Shown: piece by piece, positions 44,932 through 55,125 of the stretch | Position numbering within the stretch: the stretch's first letter is position 1 | Layout of the letters: each line of letters begins with the position of its first letter | Source of the DNA: JAJVID01 sp035714085 | GTDB lineage: Bacteria > Acidobacteriota > Blastocatellia > RBC074 | Assembly: GCA_035714085.1 (NCBI GenBank) | Contig: DASTMP010000462.1 | Coordinates: 1-64,000, forward strand | Direction of reading: 5' to 3' | DNA: 64,000 nucleotides | The notes under the pieces: generated by a model | The model's input: the letters and a program-made list of their open reading frames with translations, nothing else | Database searches by the model: none | What the model was told of the DNA's origin: nothing | Position numbers and translations under genes: made by a program

Positions 44932-47413
44932 ATTCGTATCTAAGCGCAATCATCGGATCAACCTTCGTCGCCCGCCGCGCCGGGATGTAACAGGCCAGCA
45001 GCGCCACTACGGCCAGCAGCGCGGCTACGCAAACGTACGTCAGTGGATCGGTTGGCGCGACATCGAAGAGCAGACCTCGCAACAGGCGCGTCATCGCAAA
45101 GGCTCCCAATAGCCCAACCGCTACGCCGACCACCGTCAACCGCATCCCCTGACCGAGTATCCAGCGCAGAATCGCTCCCGTATCGGCCCCCAGCGCCAGT
45201 CGAATCCCGATCTCGCGTGTTCGCTGGCTGACTGACCAGGCCATCACACCGTAAATCCCGATCCCCGACAGCAAGAGCGCGAGCGCGCCAAACATGCCGA
45301 TCAGCTGCGCGGCGAAGCGACGTTGCGCAAGCGAAGCCGAGATCAGGTCTTCCATAGCGCGCTCGCCGAAGACCGGCAGGTCCGGGTCCACTGCCTGGAC
45401 CTCGCGCCGCAACGCCTGCGTCAATCCGGCGAGGCCGGCGCGACCGGCGACATTGGCTTCCGCGCGGATATAGACCGCCATGGCGTAGCCTGGATTTTGG
45501 AGGATTGGCAGATAGAGATGGGGTTGATCGGGCTGATCAAGGCCATCGGTCTTGATATTGCCCACTACGCCGGCGATCGTCATCCAGGGACGGTTCAATC
45601 CGCGCGCCCCAAACTTGATGCGCCTTCCGACCGGGTCCTCATTCGGCCAGTAACGGCTCGCCATCGCTTCATCAACCAGAGTTACGAGAGGAGTCTGGCG
45701 GTCATCGCTCTCCGCGAAGAAGCGCCCGCGTACAAGCGGCGTCCCTAGAACGCGGAAGTAATCAGGGCTAATGACCGACACCTGAGCGCGCGGCGGATTG
45801 GAGTCGGCCTCCGCTTGGGATTCGATAGTGAATGCGTTGGCGTTATGAGGGCCGATCAACGGAACGCCATTGCCCGCGCCGACCGCAGCGTATCGCACAC
45901 CGGGAAGCGCGCTAATGCGACGCAGGACATCCCTCACGAAAGCGACGCGTTTCTCCGGAGGCCGGTACGGATCGAGGTCCGGATTGTTCGGCACTGGCAG
46001 CCAGATGCGAGCCATCACGACGTTGCGAGGATCGAAGCCCGGATCAACTTGCAACAATAGCCAGAAGCTGCGGGCCAACAGCCCCGCCCCGATCATCAGC
46101 GCCAGCGACAAGCCGAACTCGATGACGACCAGCGCCCCGCGAAAGCGGTGGCTCCTGGCGCCGGCGCCCTGGCCGCCTTCCTTCAAATTGGGCGCCATGT
46201 CTGGGCGTGACGCCTGCAACGCCGGGACGAGGCCGAAAATGACGCCGGTCAGGATGGAGATCGCAAAAGTGAAGACCAGGACACCACCGTTGAAGCCGAC
46301 CTCGTGCAAACGCGGAATATCGTCCGGGACAAACCCCAGGAGCAAATCCATCACCCAGACCACCAACAGAATCGCGACTGCTCCGCCGAGCAGCGCCAGC
46401 AGCAGACTCTCGATGAGTAGTTGTAGGATCAACCGTCCGCGCCCGGCGCCTAGCGCCAGGCGAATCGCCATCTCGCGCCGCCGCGCCAGAGAGCGGGACA
46501 GCAACAGATTGGCGATATTCACGCAGCCAATCAACAGCGCCAAACCCACGGCGCCCATCAACGCCAGCAGTGTCGCCCGCACATTACCGACCAGTTTCTC
46601 GCGCGCAGGCTGCAGCCGCACCGTCCATCCCGCGTCCGCCGGATATTCGTTGGGAAATTGGCCGCGCAGGTTTGCGACGAAGGAATCGAGCTTCATCTGA
46701 GCCTGCTGAACGCTCAACCCCGGTTTCAGGCGCGCAATCGCTCCAGGCAACATCCGCTGGGCACGCACCGGCGAGCCAAAGGGTTTGGCCGCGAATCCGG
46801 CCGTCCCCCACATCTCCACATCGTTACGCAAGGTCCTGGCCGGATGTCGAAAGCCGGGCGGCATCACGCCGATGATCGTATAGATATCGCTGTCAGCGCG
46901 CACCTTCCGTCCAAGAATATTCGGATCGGCGCCAAACAACCGTCGCCACAATCCGTCGCTGATGACGACCCCTTCAGCAAAGCCGAGCGCCTGATCCTGC
47001 GGCCCGAATACGCGCCCCAATTGCGCGCTTGCGCCGAGCAACGAAAAATAATTGGGACTTACGGCGAGCAATTCAATGCGCTCGGGGCGGTCGGAACCCG
47101 TCAGGTTGGCGTCCACCGGCCAGACGGCTGAGATCTGATCGAAGACGTTGGATCGCTCCTGAAAATCTCTCAGCTCGTCAACCGACATTCCGATATCTTC
47201 AATTTGGCGCCCGGTCAGATCATCGCGCACCAGAACAATCTGTTCCGGATGCGGGAAAGGTAACGGGCGCAGCAACACCGCATCCACCACGCTGAAGATG
47301 GCTGTGTTGGCTCCAATGCCCAGCGCTAGCGTGAGAACGGCCACAATGGTGAAGCCAGGTTTCTTCATCAACATTCGCGCGCCGTAGCGCAGGTCTTGCC
47401 AAAATGTCTGCAT
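44930..47413 (-). CDS. ADOP-type orphan ABC permease, no prefix domain (permease 15)
   Basis: This 827-aa protein starts MQTFWQDLRYGARMLMKK after GGAGGA. TM1 is FTIVAVLTLALGIGANT, followed by FSVVDAVLLRPLPFPHPEQI. Coupling helix 1 is EMAIRLALGAGRGRLILQL, then IESLLL for TESLLL. Helix 2 is EIGIRLALGADTGAILRWI, with Asp-Thr-Gly replacing the usual basic pair. Periplasmic domain 2 has an extended LPVPNNPDLDPYRPPEKR loop. The end is CYIPARRATKVDPMIALRYE. It lies 128 bp downstream of permease 16 across the longest spacer element. Confidence 0.95.
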   Translation of the reverse strand: MQTFWQDLRYGARMLMKKPGFTIVAVLTLALGIGANTAIFSVVDAVLLRPLPFPHPEQIVLVRDDLTGRQIEDIGMSVDELRDFQERSNVFDQISAVWPVDANLTGSDRPERIELLAVSPNYFSLLGASAQLGRVFGPQDQALGFAEGVVISDGLWRRLFGADPNILGRKVRADSDIYTIIGVMPPGFRHPARTLRNDVEMWGTAGFAAKPFGSPVRAQRMLPGAIARLKPGLSVQQAQMKLDSFVANLRGQFPNEYPADAGWTVRLQPAREKLVGNVRATLLALMGAVGLALLIGCVNIANLLLSRSLARRREMAIRLALGAGRGRLILQLLIESLLLALLGGAVAILLVVWVMDLLLGFVPDDIPRLHEVGFNGGVLVFTFAISILTGVIFGLVPALQASRPDMAPNLKEGGQGAGARSHRFRGALVVIEFGLSLALMIGAGLLARSFWLLLQVDPGFDPRNVVMARIWLPVPNNPDLDPYRPPEKRVAFVRDVLRRISALPGVRYAAVGAGNGVPLIGPHNANAFTIESQAEADSNPPRAQVSVISPDYFRVLGTPLVRGRFFAESDDRQTPLVTLVDEAMASRYWPNEDPVGRRIKFGARGLNRPWMTIAGVVGNIKTDGLDQPDQPHLYLPILQNPGYAMAVYIRAEANVAGRAGLAGLTQALRREVQAVDPDLPVFGERAMEDLISASLAQRRFAAQLIGMFGALALLLSGIGIYGVMAWSVSQRTREIGIRLALGADTGAILRWILGQGMRLTVVGVAVGLLGAFAMTRLLRGLLFDVAPTDPLTYVCVAALLAVVALLACYIPARRATKVDPMIALRYE

Positions 47414-47430
47414 AATTCCTCCAGAGCCAT

Positions 47431-47543
47431 GTGTCAGGTTCCAGGTTTCAGGTTTCAGGTTTCAGGTTCCAGGTTTCAGATAAGAACTGGCGCCGCAGAC
47501 TCTATCCCGACGCCAGACACCTGACACCTGACACCTGACATCT
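47431..47543. repeat. Heptamer inverted-repeat element 8
   Basis: Between permeases 16 and 15; at 113 bp the longest copy. The left arm has six or seven units alternating GGTTTCA and GGTTCCA. The core contains GATAAGAACTGGCGCCGCAG (as element 1), and the right arm is a run of CTGACAC units. Confidence 0.9.
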
Positions 47544-50040
47544 ATTCCTGTCTGAGCGCCACCATTGGGTCTACGCGCGACGCGCGACGCGCCGGCAGAT
47601 AACCGGCCATAGCCGCAACCATCGCCAGCAATGTCGCGGCCATCAGGAGTGTGGCTGGATCGTGCGGTTGCAACCCATACAGCATCGCTCTCGCCGCATT
47701 TGCCGCCGCCAGCGCCAGCGCCGTTCCAACGATGAGACCAGCGAAGAGCAAAACAGTCGCCTCGCGCATAATCATCTTCACGATGTCTCCTCGGTTCGCG
47801 CCGAGCGCCTGGCGGATGCCAATCTCCTGGGTCCGCTGTGCGACCGTGTAGGACAGCACGCCGTACAACCCTATGGCGCCGAGTAGCGCGGCGAGCGCGC
47901 CGAAAAACCCGGATAGCGTAGCCATCAATCGTTCACGCAGTAGCGATTCGCGAATCTCGGTTTTAAAGACGTGAAAATGGAACGCGATGGCAGGATTGGC
48001 CGTTCCCAAAGCCTGCCGCACCGCGGCCATCAAACTGGCTATCGTCAGATTCGAGCGCAGCAGAATCTGAGCATACGTCCCAGGTCTTTCATCCTGGGAC
48101 GCAGGCAAATAGATGATCGGCTTGAATTCCGCATGCAGGTCGTCGTATTTCGTATCGTGCGCCAGGCCGACGATCTCATAAGTGTGATCCAGGACGCCCG
48201 GGCCGACTTCAATGCGAAACGTTTTCCCCAACGGACTCACGCCGTCTAGATACCGGCGCGCATATGACTCATTTACGATGGCGACTTTCGGCGCGGCGGA
48301 CTTATCGCCGTCGCCGAAGTCGCGGCCAGCCAGCAATTGAATGTTCAGAGTCTTGAAATAATCGGGGCTTATCCGATTGAAGTTCGCAAAGCCTTTCTCG
48401 ACGCCTCCGGCGGTGTTTACGAAAATCGCGTCGCCCCAAGTGGCCCCTCCGAACGGGACGTTAGTGGCGATGGCGGCCGCTTCTACGCCAGGCATCGCGC
48501 GCAACCGGTCGAGCAGTTCACGCTTGACCGCATAGCGCCGCTCGGACGGCAGCTTGAGTGGCGCCAGGCTGATGTCCGTTTGCAGAACTCCGTCCTGCGC
48601 GAAGCCCGCGTCCAGCGTCATCAGGTTGAACAGGCTGCGGGTGAATAACAGCGCGCCGACCATCAGGACGAGCGAAAGAGCGACTTGCGAGACAACCAGA
48701 ACTCGCCGCAAGCTGACGCCTTCGCGATTTGCCGTCATCCCGCGCCCGCTGGATTTCATCGCCTCAGCCGGCGCGACCCGCGTCGCCCGCACAGCCGGCG
48801 TCAAGCCGAACAGAACACAGGTCAAAATCGCCACGCCCGCCGTAAAGCCGAAAACACGCCAGTCCATTTCCAAAGCGACGAACAGCGGCTGTATATCCGT
48901 GCTGATCAGGGAGACAACGTACCGGCCCAGATACTCGGCGCCCCAGGCGCCAATCACCGCGCCCAGTGTGGCCAGCAACAGGCTCTCGATCAGCAACTGC
49001 CGCACGAGCCGGACCCGCGTCGCTCCGAGCGCCAATCTCACGACGATCTCCCGCTGGCGCGCGCTCGCCCGCGCCAGCATTAGGTTGGCCAGGTTGGCGC
49101 AGGCAATCAACAAAACCAGCCCGGCGGTCGCCAGCAGCAGCCAAAGTGGATCGTTGTACTTCAGTCGCAGTGAGGAAACGCCGGAACCAGCGGCCAAAGC
49201 TTCCAGTTTGAAGCCACGATACTCCGCCGCCCTCTCCGCGGTATAGCCAGTATCCACCGTGTCTTGAAAGATGCCGGACGAGATCGAATTCAGATGGGCG
49301 GTCGCCTGTTTAAGCGTCCAGCCCGGTTTGAGCCGCCCCATCACCGACAGCCACCAGGATGAGCGACGGTCGAGCCTGTTCCCTTCGCCGTTGATCAGAG
49401 CTTCAGCGCAAATCGGAACGGCCACGTCGAAGTTGCGTCCCACTTCGACGCCGAAGAAGCTGGCTGGCGTGACGCCGATGATCTCCAAGGGATGGCCATC
49501 GAGCGTGATCTTTCTGCCCAGGACGGAAGCGTCGCCACCGAACGCGCGCTGCCAGAACGCATGGCTGATGACCACGCCAGGCGAACCGCAGCCGCGCTGG
49601 TCGTCGGCCTGTGTGAAGACGCGCCCCAGCAGGGGCCGCACTCCGAGCACGTGGAAGAAATCCCCGCTCACCCACATCCCGTCTTCAGTAAAGCGCTGCT
49701 CACCGCGCGGAGAAAGATTGAAGGTCGCAGTCCCCCAAGCAAAGACGCCGGAAAAGGCCTGCTGCCTCTCCCGAATCTGTTCCCAGAGCGGGTTGGTCAA
49801 CTCCGCGCCCCGCAAGCTGAAGTCCCCCCAACGATTGGGCGACCCCGCGGTGCGCACCTCGGCGAGTTCTTCAGGTTTTTGCACGGGCAGCGAGCGCAGA
49901 CGAACCGCGTTCAGCAATTGGAAGATCGCCGTATTCGCGCCGACGCCCAGCGCCAGCGTGATCACCGCAATCAACGTGAAGCCGCGGTTCTTCCACAACA
50001 TTCGCGCCCCGTAGCGCAGGTCTTGTATAACGGCTTGCAT
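47542..50040 (-). CDS. ADOP-type orphan ABC permease, 'LPVQKP' variant (permease 16)
   Basis: AGGAGGA before 50040 selects MQAVIQDLRYGARMLWKN as the start (832 aa) rather than the open frame to 50118, which reads through a spacer repeat. TM1 is LGVGANTAIFQLLNAVRLRS, with Val-Gly for Ile-Gly. Coupling helix 1 is EIVVRLALGATRVRLVRQL with IESLLL. Helix 2 is EIGIRQALGANRGDIVKMI. The segment after TM4 is MKSSGRGMTANREG rather than LKEGGR. Periplasmic domain 1 has a cysteine pair (DDQRGCGSPG and DVAVPICAEA) absent in neighbours, possibly a disulfide. The tail is GYLPARRASRVDPMVALRQE, close to permease 17. Confidence 0.94.
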   Translation of the reverse strand: MQAVIQDLRYGARMLWKNRGFTLIAVITLALGVGANTAIFQLLNAVRLRSLPVQKPEELAEVRTAGSPNRWGDFSLRGAELTNPLWEQIRERQQAFSGVFAWGTATFNLSPRGEQRFTEDGMWVSGDFFHVLGVRPLLGRVFTQADDQRGCGSPGVVISHAFWQRAFGGDASVLGRKITLDGHPLEIIGVTPASFFGVEVGRNFDVAVPICAEALINGEGNRLDRRSSWWLSVMGRLKPGWTLKQATAHLNSISSGIFQDTVDTGYTAERAAEYRGFKLEALAAGSGVSSLRLKYNDPLWLLLATAGLVLLIACANLANLMLARASARQREIVVRLALGATRVRLVRQLLIESLLLATLGAVIGAWGAEYLGRYVVSLISTDIQPLFVALEMDWRVFGFTAGVAILTCVLFGLTPAVRATRVAPAEAMKSSGRGMTANREGVSLRRVLVVSQVALSLVLMVGALLFTRSLFNLMTLDAGFAQDGVLQTDISLAPLKLPSERRYAVKRELLDRLRAMPGVEAAAIATNVPFGGATWGDAIFVNTAGGVEKGFANFNRISPDYFKTLNIQLLAGRDFGDGDKSAAPKVAIVNESYARRYLDGVSPLGKTFRIEVGPGVLDHTYEIVGLAHDTKYDDLHAEFKPIIYLPASQDERPGTYAQILLRSNLTIASLMAAVRQALGTANPAIAFHFHVFKTEIRESLLRERLMATLSGFFGALAALLGAIGLYGVLSYTVAQRTQEIGIRQALGANRGDIVKMIMREATVLLFAGLIVGTALALAAANAARAMLYGLQPHDPATLLMAATLLAMVAAMAGYLPARRASRVDPMVALRQE

Positions 50041-50054
50041 AATTCCTCCTGAGA

Positions 50055-50134
50055 AGGTGTCAGGTGTCAGGATAGAGTCTGCGGCGCCAATTCTTGTCTG
50101 GAACCTGACACCTGACACCTGACACCTGGAACCT
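50055..50134. repeat. Heptamer inverted-repeat element 9
   Basis: Between permeases 17 and 16. The left arm is only AGGTGTCAGGTGTCAGG. The core contains TAGAGTCTGCGGCGCCAATT (as element 4), and the right arm is four (ACACCTG) units ending in GGAACCT. The arms are unequal. Confidence 0.85.
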
Positions 50135-50139
50135 CATCC

Positions 50140-52569
50140 CTATTCCTGCCTGAGCGCGACCATCGGGTCTACCTTCATCGCGCGCCGCGCCGGCAGATAA
50201 CCTGCGAGCAAGGCGGCGCCCGTCAGCAGCAGAGTGAATCCGACAAACGTCAGCGGGTCGAGCGCGACGACACCGAAGAGCGCGCCGGCCATCAGCCGTC
50301 CGAGGGCCAACGCCACCGGCAGCCCGATTGCCAGGCCGAGCGCAGCGAGCTTGAGCGATTGACTGACAATCAACCTGAACACATCGCGCGGGCGCGCGCC
50401 CAGCGCTAATCGCACACCGATCTCGCGCGTCCGCTGCGAGACGGCGTATGCCATGACGCCGTAGACGCCGACCGCCGCGAGCGCGAGCGCCATCGCGCCG
50501 AACATCGCCATCAGCGCCGCCGCCAACCGCAGTCCTGCCAGATCATCAGCAATCGCTTGCTCGTGACTTTTGATCTCAAAAAGGGGCAACTTGTCGTCCA
50601 GCGCGGCAATCTGCGCGCGGACGGCTGAAACGGCGCTCATTGGTTCGCCGGAAGTCCGCACGACGAAGTATGCGCCGCGATCCGGGATTTGCTGGTTTGG
50701 CAGGTACAGTATCGGCTGCGTTTCGCGGTCGAACATGAACCGCGAGACGTCGCCAGCCACGCCGACAATCGTATGCCAGGGGGCCGACTCCGCCGCGCCG
50801 ACTTTGACGCGCCGGCCCAGCGGGTCCTCGTTGGGGAAATATCGCCGCGCCAGCGCCTCGCTGATCACCGCTACGCGTGGCGTGTCCTCCTCATCAGTGA
50901 CCGAAAACGCGCGACCTTTGACGATAGGGATGCGCACGGTTCTGAAGTAATCCGCGCCGACTTGCTGAGAAGTGAGGACGCGCTCCTGCCCTGGCGGCGC
51001 GGGCCGCCCTTCAATTTGAAACTCCGTCGAATTCCAGTCGTCGGTTCCTGGGAGAAATCGGGTGGAAGTCGCCGACTCGACACCCGGCAGCGCCGCCAGC
51101 CGCTCTTGCGCAAGGCGATGAAAAGCCGCGATCTGACGCTCTTCCGCATATCGCGATGACGGTAGTACCGTACGCAGCGTCAGCACGTGGCGCGGATCGA
51201 AGCCCTGGTGTTGCTTTTCTGTCAGTCGCGCGAAGCCTTTGACCATCAACCCTGCCCCGACCAGCAACACGAGCGCCAGCGCGACTTCGGCGACTATCAA
51301 TGCCTTGCGCAGACGCTGCCGTCCGACGCCCGCGCCATCGCTGCGACCACCTTCTTTGAGTGTCTCATTAAGGTTGGGCCGGGAAGATTGCAGCGCCGGG
51401 ACTAGACCGAAGATGACGCTGCTCGCCAGCGCTATTAAGAAGGTGAAGATCATCACCCGCTCGTTGATACTGAAATGTTCCCAGCCCACAATGTATCGAA
51501 CCGCTTCGGGCGGGAGGCTGCCGCGAATGAAATCGAGAAACCAGAAGGAAACCAGCAGACCGCTGACGCCGCCGAGCAAGCCGAGCAACAGACTCTCGGT
51601 CAGCAATTGCCGCACGAGAGCCAACCGCCCCGCGCCCAATGCTGCGCGGACGGCCAACTCCCGCGCGCGCGCGCTGACGCGAGCCAGTTGCATGTTGGCG
51701 ATGTTGACACAGGCGATCAGCAGCACGAATCCGACTGCAGCCATGAGCAATCCCACGAACACGTCGTTGTACTTGCCGTTGGCCCGCTGGCGCAACAACT
51801 TGATCGTCAGGCCTCGCCCTGTGTTCGTCTGCGGATATTGCGTCGCGAGCCGTTGGGCCAATATCCCAATTTCCGCGTTGGCCTGCCCTAACTCGACGTC
51901 CGTTTTGAGTCGCGCCACGACCGACAAGCTCCGATCCTGGCGCTCATTCCAGGCTTCATTGCCGAGCGCCAGCGGCGTCCATAACTCGACCGGCTTCGGG
52001 AAGTTGAAATTCGCCGGCATCACGCCGATGACCGTATAAGCTTTTCCATCCAGCGAGACCGTCGCGCCGACAATCTTGGGATCTGCGCCGAAGCGTTGGC
52101 GCCATAGGCCATAACTTAGCACTACCACCTGATCTCGCCCCGCCTGTTCCTCTTCCGGTAAAAACACTCGCCCCAACGCAGCCTCGGCGCCGAGCAGTCG
52201 GAAGAAGCCCGCTGCGACATTGACGTTCTGCACGCGTTCCGGCTCGCCCACGCCAGTCAGAGTCGCATTCGATTGCTGGTAAGCGGCTAGATCAACAAAG
52301 GCCGACTGTTGTCGGCGCAGGTCAGCGTAATCAGCCGGAGCCATCCCGTAGAACTCGCTGCCCTGTTGCGACATCGTCCCGTATACCATCACTAGCCGGT
52401 CGAGGTCGGGAAAATCAAAGGGCCGCAGCACGAGCGCGTTGGTCAAGCTGAAAATCGCCGTGTTCGCGCCAATGCCGAGCGCCAGCGTGATGACTGCGAT
52501 CGTCGTGAACCCCTGGTTCTTCCACAACATTCGCGCGCCGTACCGCAAGTCTTGCCAAAGGGTTTGCAT
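50140..52569 (-). CDS. ADOP-type orphan ABC permease, no prefix domain (permease 17)
   Basis: This 809-aa protein starts MQTLWQDLRYGARMLWKN. After TM1 it reads FSLTNALVLRPFDFPDLDRL, unlike the LPYPEP form common here. The segment replacing the usual TYPxxNxxxxV linker is NTGRGLTIKLLRQRANGKYN. TM3-TM4 has a long loop (SLPPEAVRYIVGWEHFSINE) with aromatic residues. Coupling helices: ELAVRAALGAGRLALVRQL and EIGVRLALGARPRDVFRLI. The segment before the second periplasmic domain is LTEKQHQGFDPRHVL. It lies 100 bp after permease 18 and ends in GYLPARRAMKVDPMVALRQE. Confidence 0.95.
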   Translation of the reverse strand: MQTLWQDLRYGARMLWKNQGFTTIAVITLALGIGANTAIFSLTNALVLRPFDFPDLDRLVMVYGTMSQQGSEFYGMAPADYADLRRQQSAFVDLAAYQQSNATLTGVGEPERVQNVNVAAGFFRLLGAEAALGRVFLPEEEQAGRDQVVVLSYGLWRQRFGADPKIVGATVSLDGKAYTVIGVMPANFNFPKPVELWTPLALGNEAWNERQDRSLSVVARLKTDVELGQANAEIGILAQRLATQYPQTNTGRGLTIKLLRQRANGKYNDVFVGLLMAAVGFVLLIACVNIANMQLARVSARARELAVRAALGAGRLALVRQLLTESLLLGLLGGVSGLLVSFWFLDFIRGSLPPEAVRYIVGWEHFSINERVMIFTFLIALASSVIFGLVPALQSSRPNLNETLKEGGRSDGAGVGRQRLRKALIVAEVALALVLLVGAGLMVKGFARLTEKQHQGFDPRHVLTLRTVLPSSRYAEERQIAAFHRLAQERLAALPGVESATSTRFLPGTDDWNSTEFQIEGRPAPPGQERVLTSQQVGADYFRTVRIPIVKGRAFSVTDEEDTPRVAVISEALARRYFPNEDPLGRRVKVGAAESAPWHTIVGVAGDVSRFMFDRETQPILYLPNQQIPDRGAYFVVRTSGEPMSAVSAVRAQIAALDDKLPLFEIKSHEQAIADDLAGLRLAAALMAMFGAMALALAAVGVYGVMAYAVSQRTREIGVRLALGARPRDVFRLIVSQSLKLAALGLAIGLPVALALGRLMAGALFGVVALDPLTFVGFTLLLTGAALLAGYLPARRAMKVDPMVALRQE

Positions 52570-52584
52570 AATTCCTCCCGAAGA

Positions 52585-52671
52585 AGGTTTCAGGTATCAG
52601 GTGTGAGGTGTCAGGATAGAGTTTGCGTCGTCATTCCTTATCTGACACCTGACACCTCACACCTGACACCT
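52585..52671. repeat. Heptamer inverted-repeat element 10
   Basis: Between permeases 18 and 17. Left arm AGGTTTCAGGTATCAGG then TGTGAGG, core GATAGAGTTTGCGTCGTC (as element 4), right arm of TGACACC and TCACACC units. Compensating changes (GTGTGAGG opposite CCTCACAC) keep the pairing. Confidence 0.85.
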
Positions 52672-55105
52672 ATTCATATCTGAGCGCGATTAGCGGATCT
52701 ACCTTCGTGGCGCGCCGCGCCGGGAAATAACACGCCGCCAATCCGGCCAGCGCCACCACTGTCACCACCGCGACCAGCGTCAACGGATCGCGCGGCGACA
52801 CTCCCCAAAGCTGATTGGCGATTACTCGCGTCACGGCGAAACTAGCCAGCAATCCCACCCCCACGCCCAACCCGACTAACTGCAATCCCATCCGCAAAAC
52901 CATCCACACCACGTTCGCTGACCCGGCGCCCAGCGCCATCCGGATGCCGATCTCGTGTGTCTGCCGCGCGACCGTGTAAGCGATCACGCTGAACACTCCC
53001 AGCGCCACCAGCGACAGTCCGACACTCGCAAAGACTCCCAGCAGAACCAGACTGAAACGCGGCTCGGCGAAGGTGAACTGCCTCAGGAAATCTTCCAGAC
53101 TGCCGGTCAGCGTCAACGCAATATTGCGATCCACGGCCCAAATTTCCCGCCGCACGTTGTTGAGCAGCGAAAGCGGCGGCGCAGAAGTCCTGACCAGAAT
53201 ACCCCGCTCGAAGGCGCCAGTGATCGTATATGGCACGAACATTTCCGGCATTGAAGGTTCCTGAATGCCCTGATTCTTGGCGTCAGAGATCACGCCGATG
53301 ATCTCGAAGACCGGTTCTTTGACCGGAGAATCGGGCATGCTCTCCAGCATATTGATTTTGACCGTTTGCCCAATCGGGTTTTCATTGCCGAGGAACTTGT
53401 TTACGAACGTCTGGTTCACGACGGCGACTTTGCGCGCGACACTCACTTCCGTTTCCGAGAGTGTGCGGCCGCGCAGCGTCCGCAGTTGCAGTGTCGGGAA
53501 ATAGCCCTCGCTGCAGAGTTGGAAAATCGCCCGCCATTTCTCGGTGTGCGTTTTTCCGACGATGTCTATTTCGCTGCCAATGCCGCCATAAGGCGGGAGC
53601 GTGCTCGTCTCGGTCGCGGCCACCACGCCGGGCAGCGCGCGCAGCCTTGGCAACAGTTGCCCGAAAAACCGCTGTTTATCGGCGGCCGTCGTGTATTGGC
53701 CGCGCGGGAAAGGCAATCGCGCCACCAGGATGTTCTCCGGATTGAAGCCCAGATCCACTTGTTGCAACTTGACGAAACTGCGCATCAGCAGCCCCGCGCC
53801 AGACAGCAACACCAGCGACAGCGCCACCTCGAACACCACCAGCGCATTCCGCAGCCGTCCCCGCCTGAAACCGCCGCCGGCGCCTTTGCTGGCGTCTTTC
53901 AGCGGCTCGACCAGGTCTTTTCTGACCGCTTGCAGCGCAGGCGCCAGGCCGAAGAGCACGGCGGAGCCGGCCGCCGCCCCCAAACTGAAGAGCAGGACTG
54001 GAAGGTTCAACCGAATCTGGGCTTCGCGCGGGATGAGGCCGTCCGGAATCAGCGTCACCAGGCCCTTGATGCCGGCGTAAGAAAAGAGACAGCCCAGGAC
54101 CGCTCCGCCGATCGCGAGCAGCAAACTCTCGGTCAGCAATTGACCAACCAGTCGCATCCGGCTGGCGCCCAGCGCGGAGCGAATCGCTATCTCTTTCTCC
54201 CGCGCCGTCGCGCGCGCCAACAACATGTTCGCCACATTGCTGCATGCGATCAGCAGCAACAGGCTGACAGCGGCGGCGATCGTATAGAGCGTCTTGCGAA
54301 ATTGCCCGACTATATTATCAACCCAACTTATGATCTGGACGCTGAAGTTCTTTGGGTAGTTATCAGGATAAACCTTCGCAAGCCGCCGCGAGATCAGCTC
54401 TATATCGGCTTGCGCTTGTTGGACGGTGACGCCGGGCTTGAGCCTCGCCTGGAAATTCCAGTAATCGCGATTGGCGCGCGGATCGCCGCGCTCCATCGCC
54501 CGGACGATCCAGAGGTCTGCGCCAAGCTTGGTGAAGCGCGGCGGCATGATGCCGACCAGAGTCGTCGGCGTCCCATTGAGCGTGAAAGTCTTGCCCAGGA
54601 TGGTCGAGTCCAGATTGAAGCGCTTGCCCCATATTTTGTAGGACATCACGAAGACCGGCGGCGCTCCCGCCTTGGCGTCGTCCGGCGTGATGCCGCGACC
54701 GAGTTGCGCCGGCACGCCCAGGAAGCGAAAGGTGTTGGGCGTGACATAGCCGCCATTGAATTGTTCCATCCCGGCGCCACTGTCGTAGAGCACGTCACCG
54801 CCCGTGCCTCCGATGACATCTTCGAACACGTGGTTCTGTTCCTGGTAATCTAGGAACTCCGGCGTCTGAAAGTAAGTGCGTCCGCCCGGACGGCTGTTGC
54901 TAGTATCGTGAATCTGAATGGCGACCACACGGTGCGCATCCGTGTATGGAAACGGATCCAGCAAAATGTTCTGGATCGCGCTGAAGATAGTGGTGGTCGA
55001 GCCGATGCCCAACGCCAGTGTCAGTATTGCCATTAACGTGAAGCCCGGCTGCTTAAATAACATTCGCGCGCCGTAGCGCAGGTCTTGCCAAAGGTCTGCG
55101 ATCAT
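52670..55105 (-). CDS. ADOP-type orphan ABC permease, GIGSTT subtype (permease 18)
   Basis: The frame is open to 55189, but GGAGGT before 55105 (MIADLWQDLRYGARMLFKQ) sets the start, giving 811 aa. The extended N-terminus would overlap permease 19. With permease 7 it shares the LGIGSTT motif in TM1 (LGIGSTTTIFSAIQNILLDP). Periplasmic domain 1 is unlike the rest (QIHDTSNSRPGGRTYFQTPE). The first coupling helix is EIAIRSALGASRMRLVGQL, with Gly for Arg. The second is EIGIRMALGAGSANVVWMV. It follows permease 19 by only 20 bp, the one junction in this operon without a repeat element, so the two are most tightly coupled. Confidence 0.94.
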   Translation of the reverse strand: MIADLWQDLRYGARMLFKQPGFTLMAILTLALGIGSTTTIFSAIQNILLDPFPYTDAHRVVAIQIHDTSNSRPGGRTYFQTPEFLDYQEQNHVFEDVIGGTGGDVLYDSGAGMEQFNGGYVTPNTFRFLGVPAQLGRGITPDDAKAGAPPVFVMSYKIWGKRFNLDSTILGKTFTLNGTPTTLVGIMPPRFTKLGADLWIVRAMERGDPRANRDYWNFQARLKPGVTVQQAQADIELISRRLAKVYPDNYPKNFSVQIISWVDNIVGQFRKTLYTIAAAVSLLLLIACSNVANMLLARATAREKEIAIRSALGASRMRLVGQLLTESLLLAIGGAVLGCLFSYAGIKGLVTLIPDGLIPREAQIRLNLPVLLFSLGAAAGSAVLFGLAPALQAVRKDLVEPLKDASKGAGGGFRRGRLRNALVVFEVALSLVLLSGAGLLMRSFVKLQQVDLGFNPENILVARLPFPRGQYTTAADKQRFFGQLLPRLRALPGVVAATETSTLPPYGGIGSEIDIVGKTHTEKWRAIFQLCSEGYFPTLQLRTLRGRTLSETEVSVARKVAVVNQTFVNKFLGNENPIGQTVKINMLESMPDSPVKEPVFEIIGVISDAKNQGIQEPSMPEMFVPYTITGAFERGILVRTSAPPLSLLNNVRREIWAVDRNIALTLTGSLEDFLRQFTFAEPRFSLVLLGVFASVGLSLVALGVFSVIAYTVARQTHEIGIRMALGAGSANVVWMVLRMGLQLVGLGVGVGLLASFAVTRVIANQLWGVSPRDPLTLVAVVTVVALAGLAACYFPARRATKVDPLIALRYE

Positions 55106-55125
55106 ATTTACCTCCGATTCGCCAA

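Noticed and set aside
50041..50118. N-terminal extension of permease 16
   Set aside because: It translates heptamer element 9, and AGGAGGA marks the ATG at 50040.
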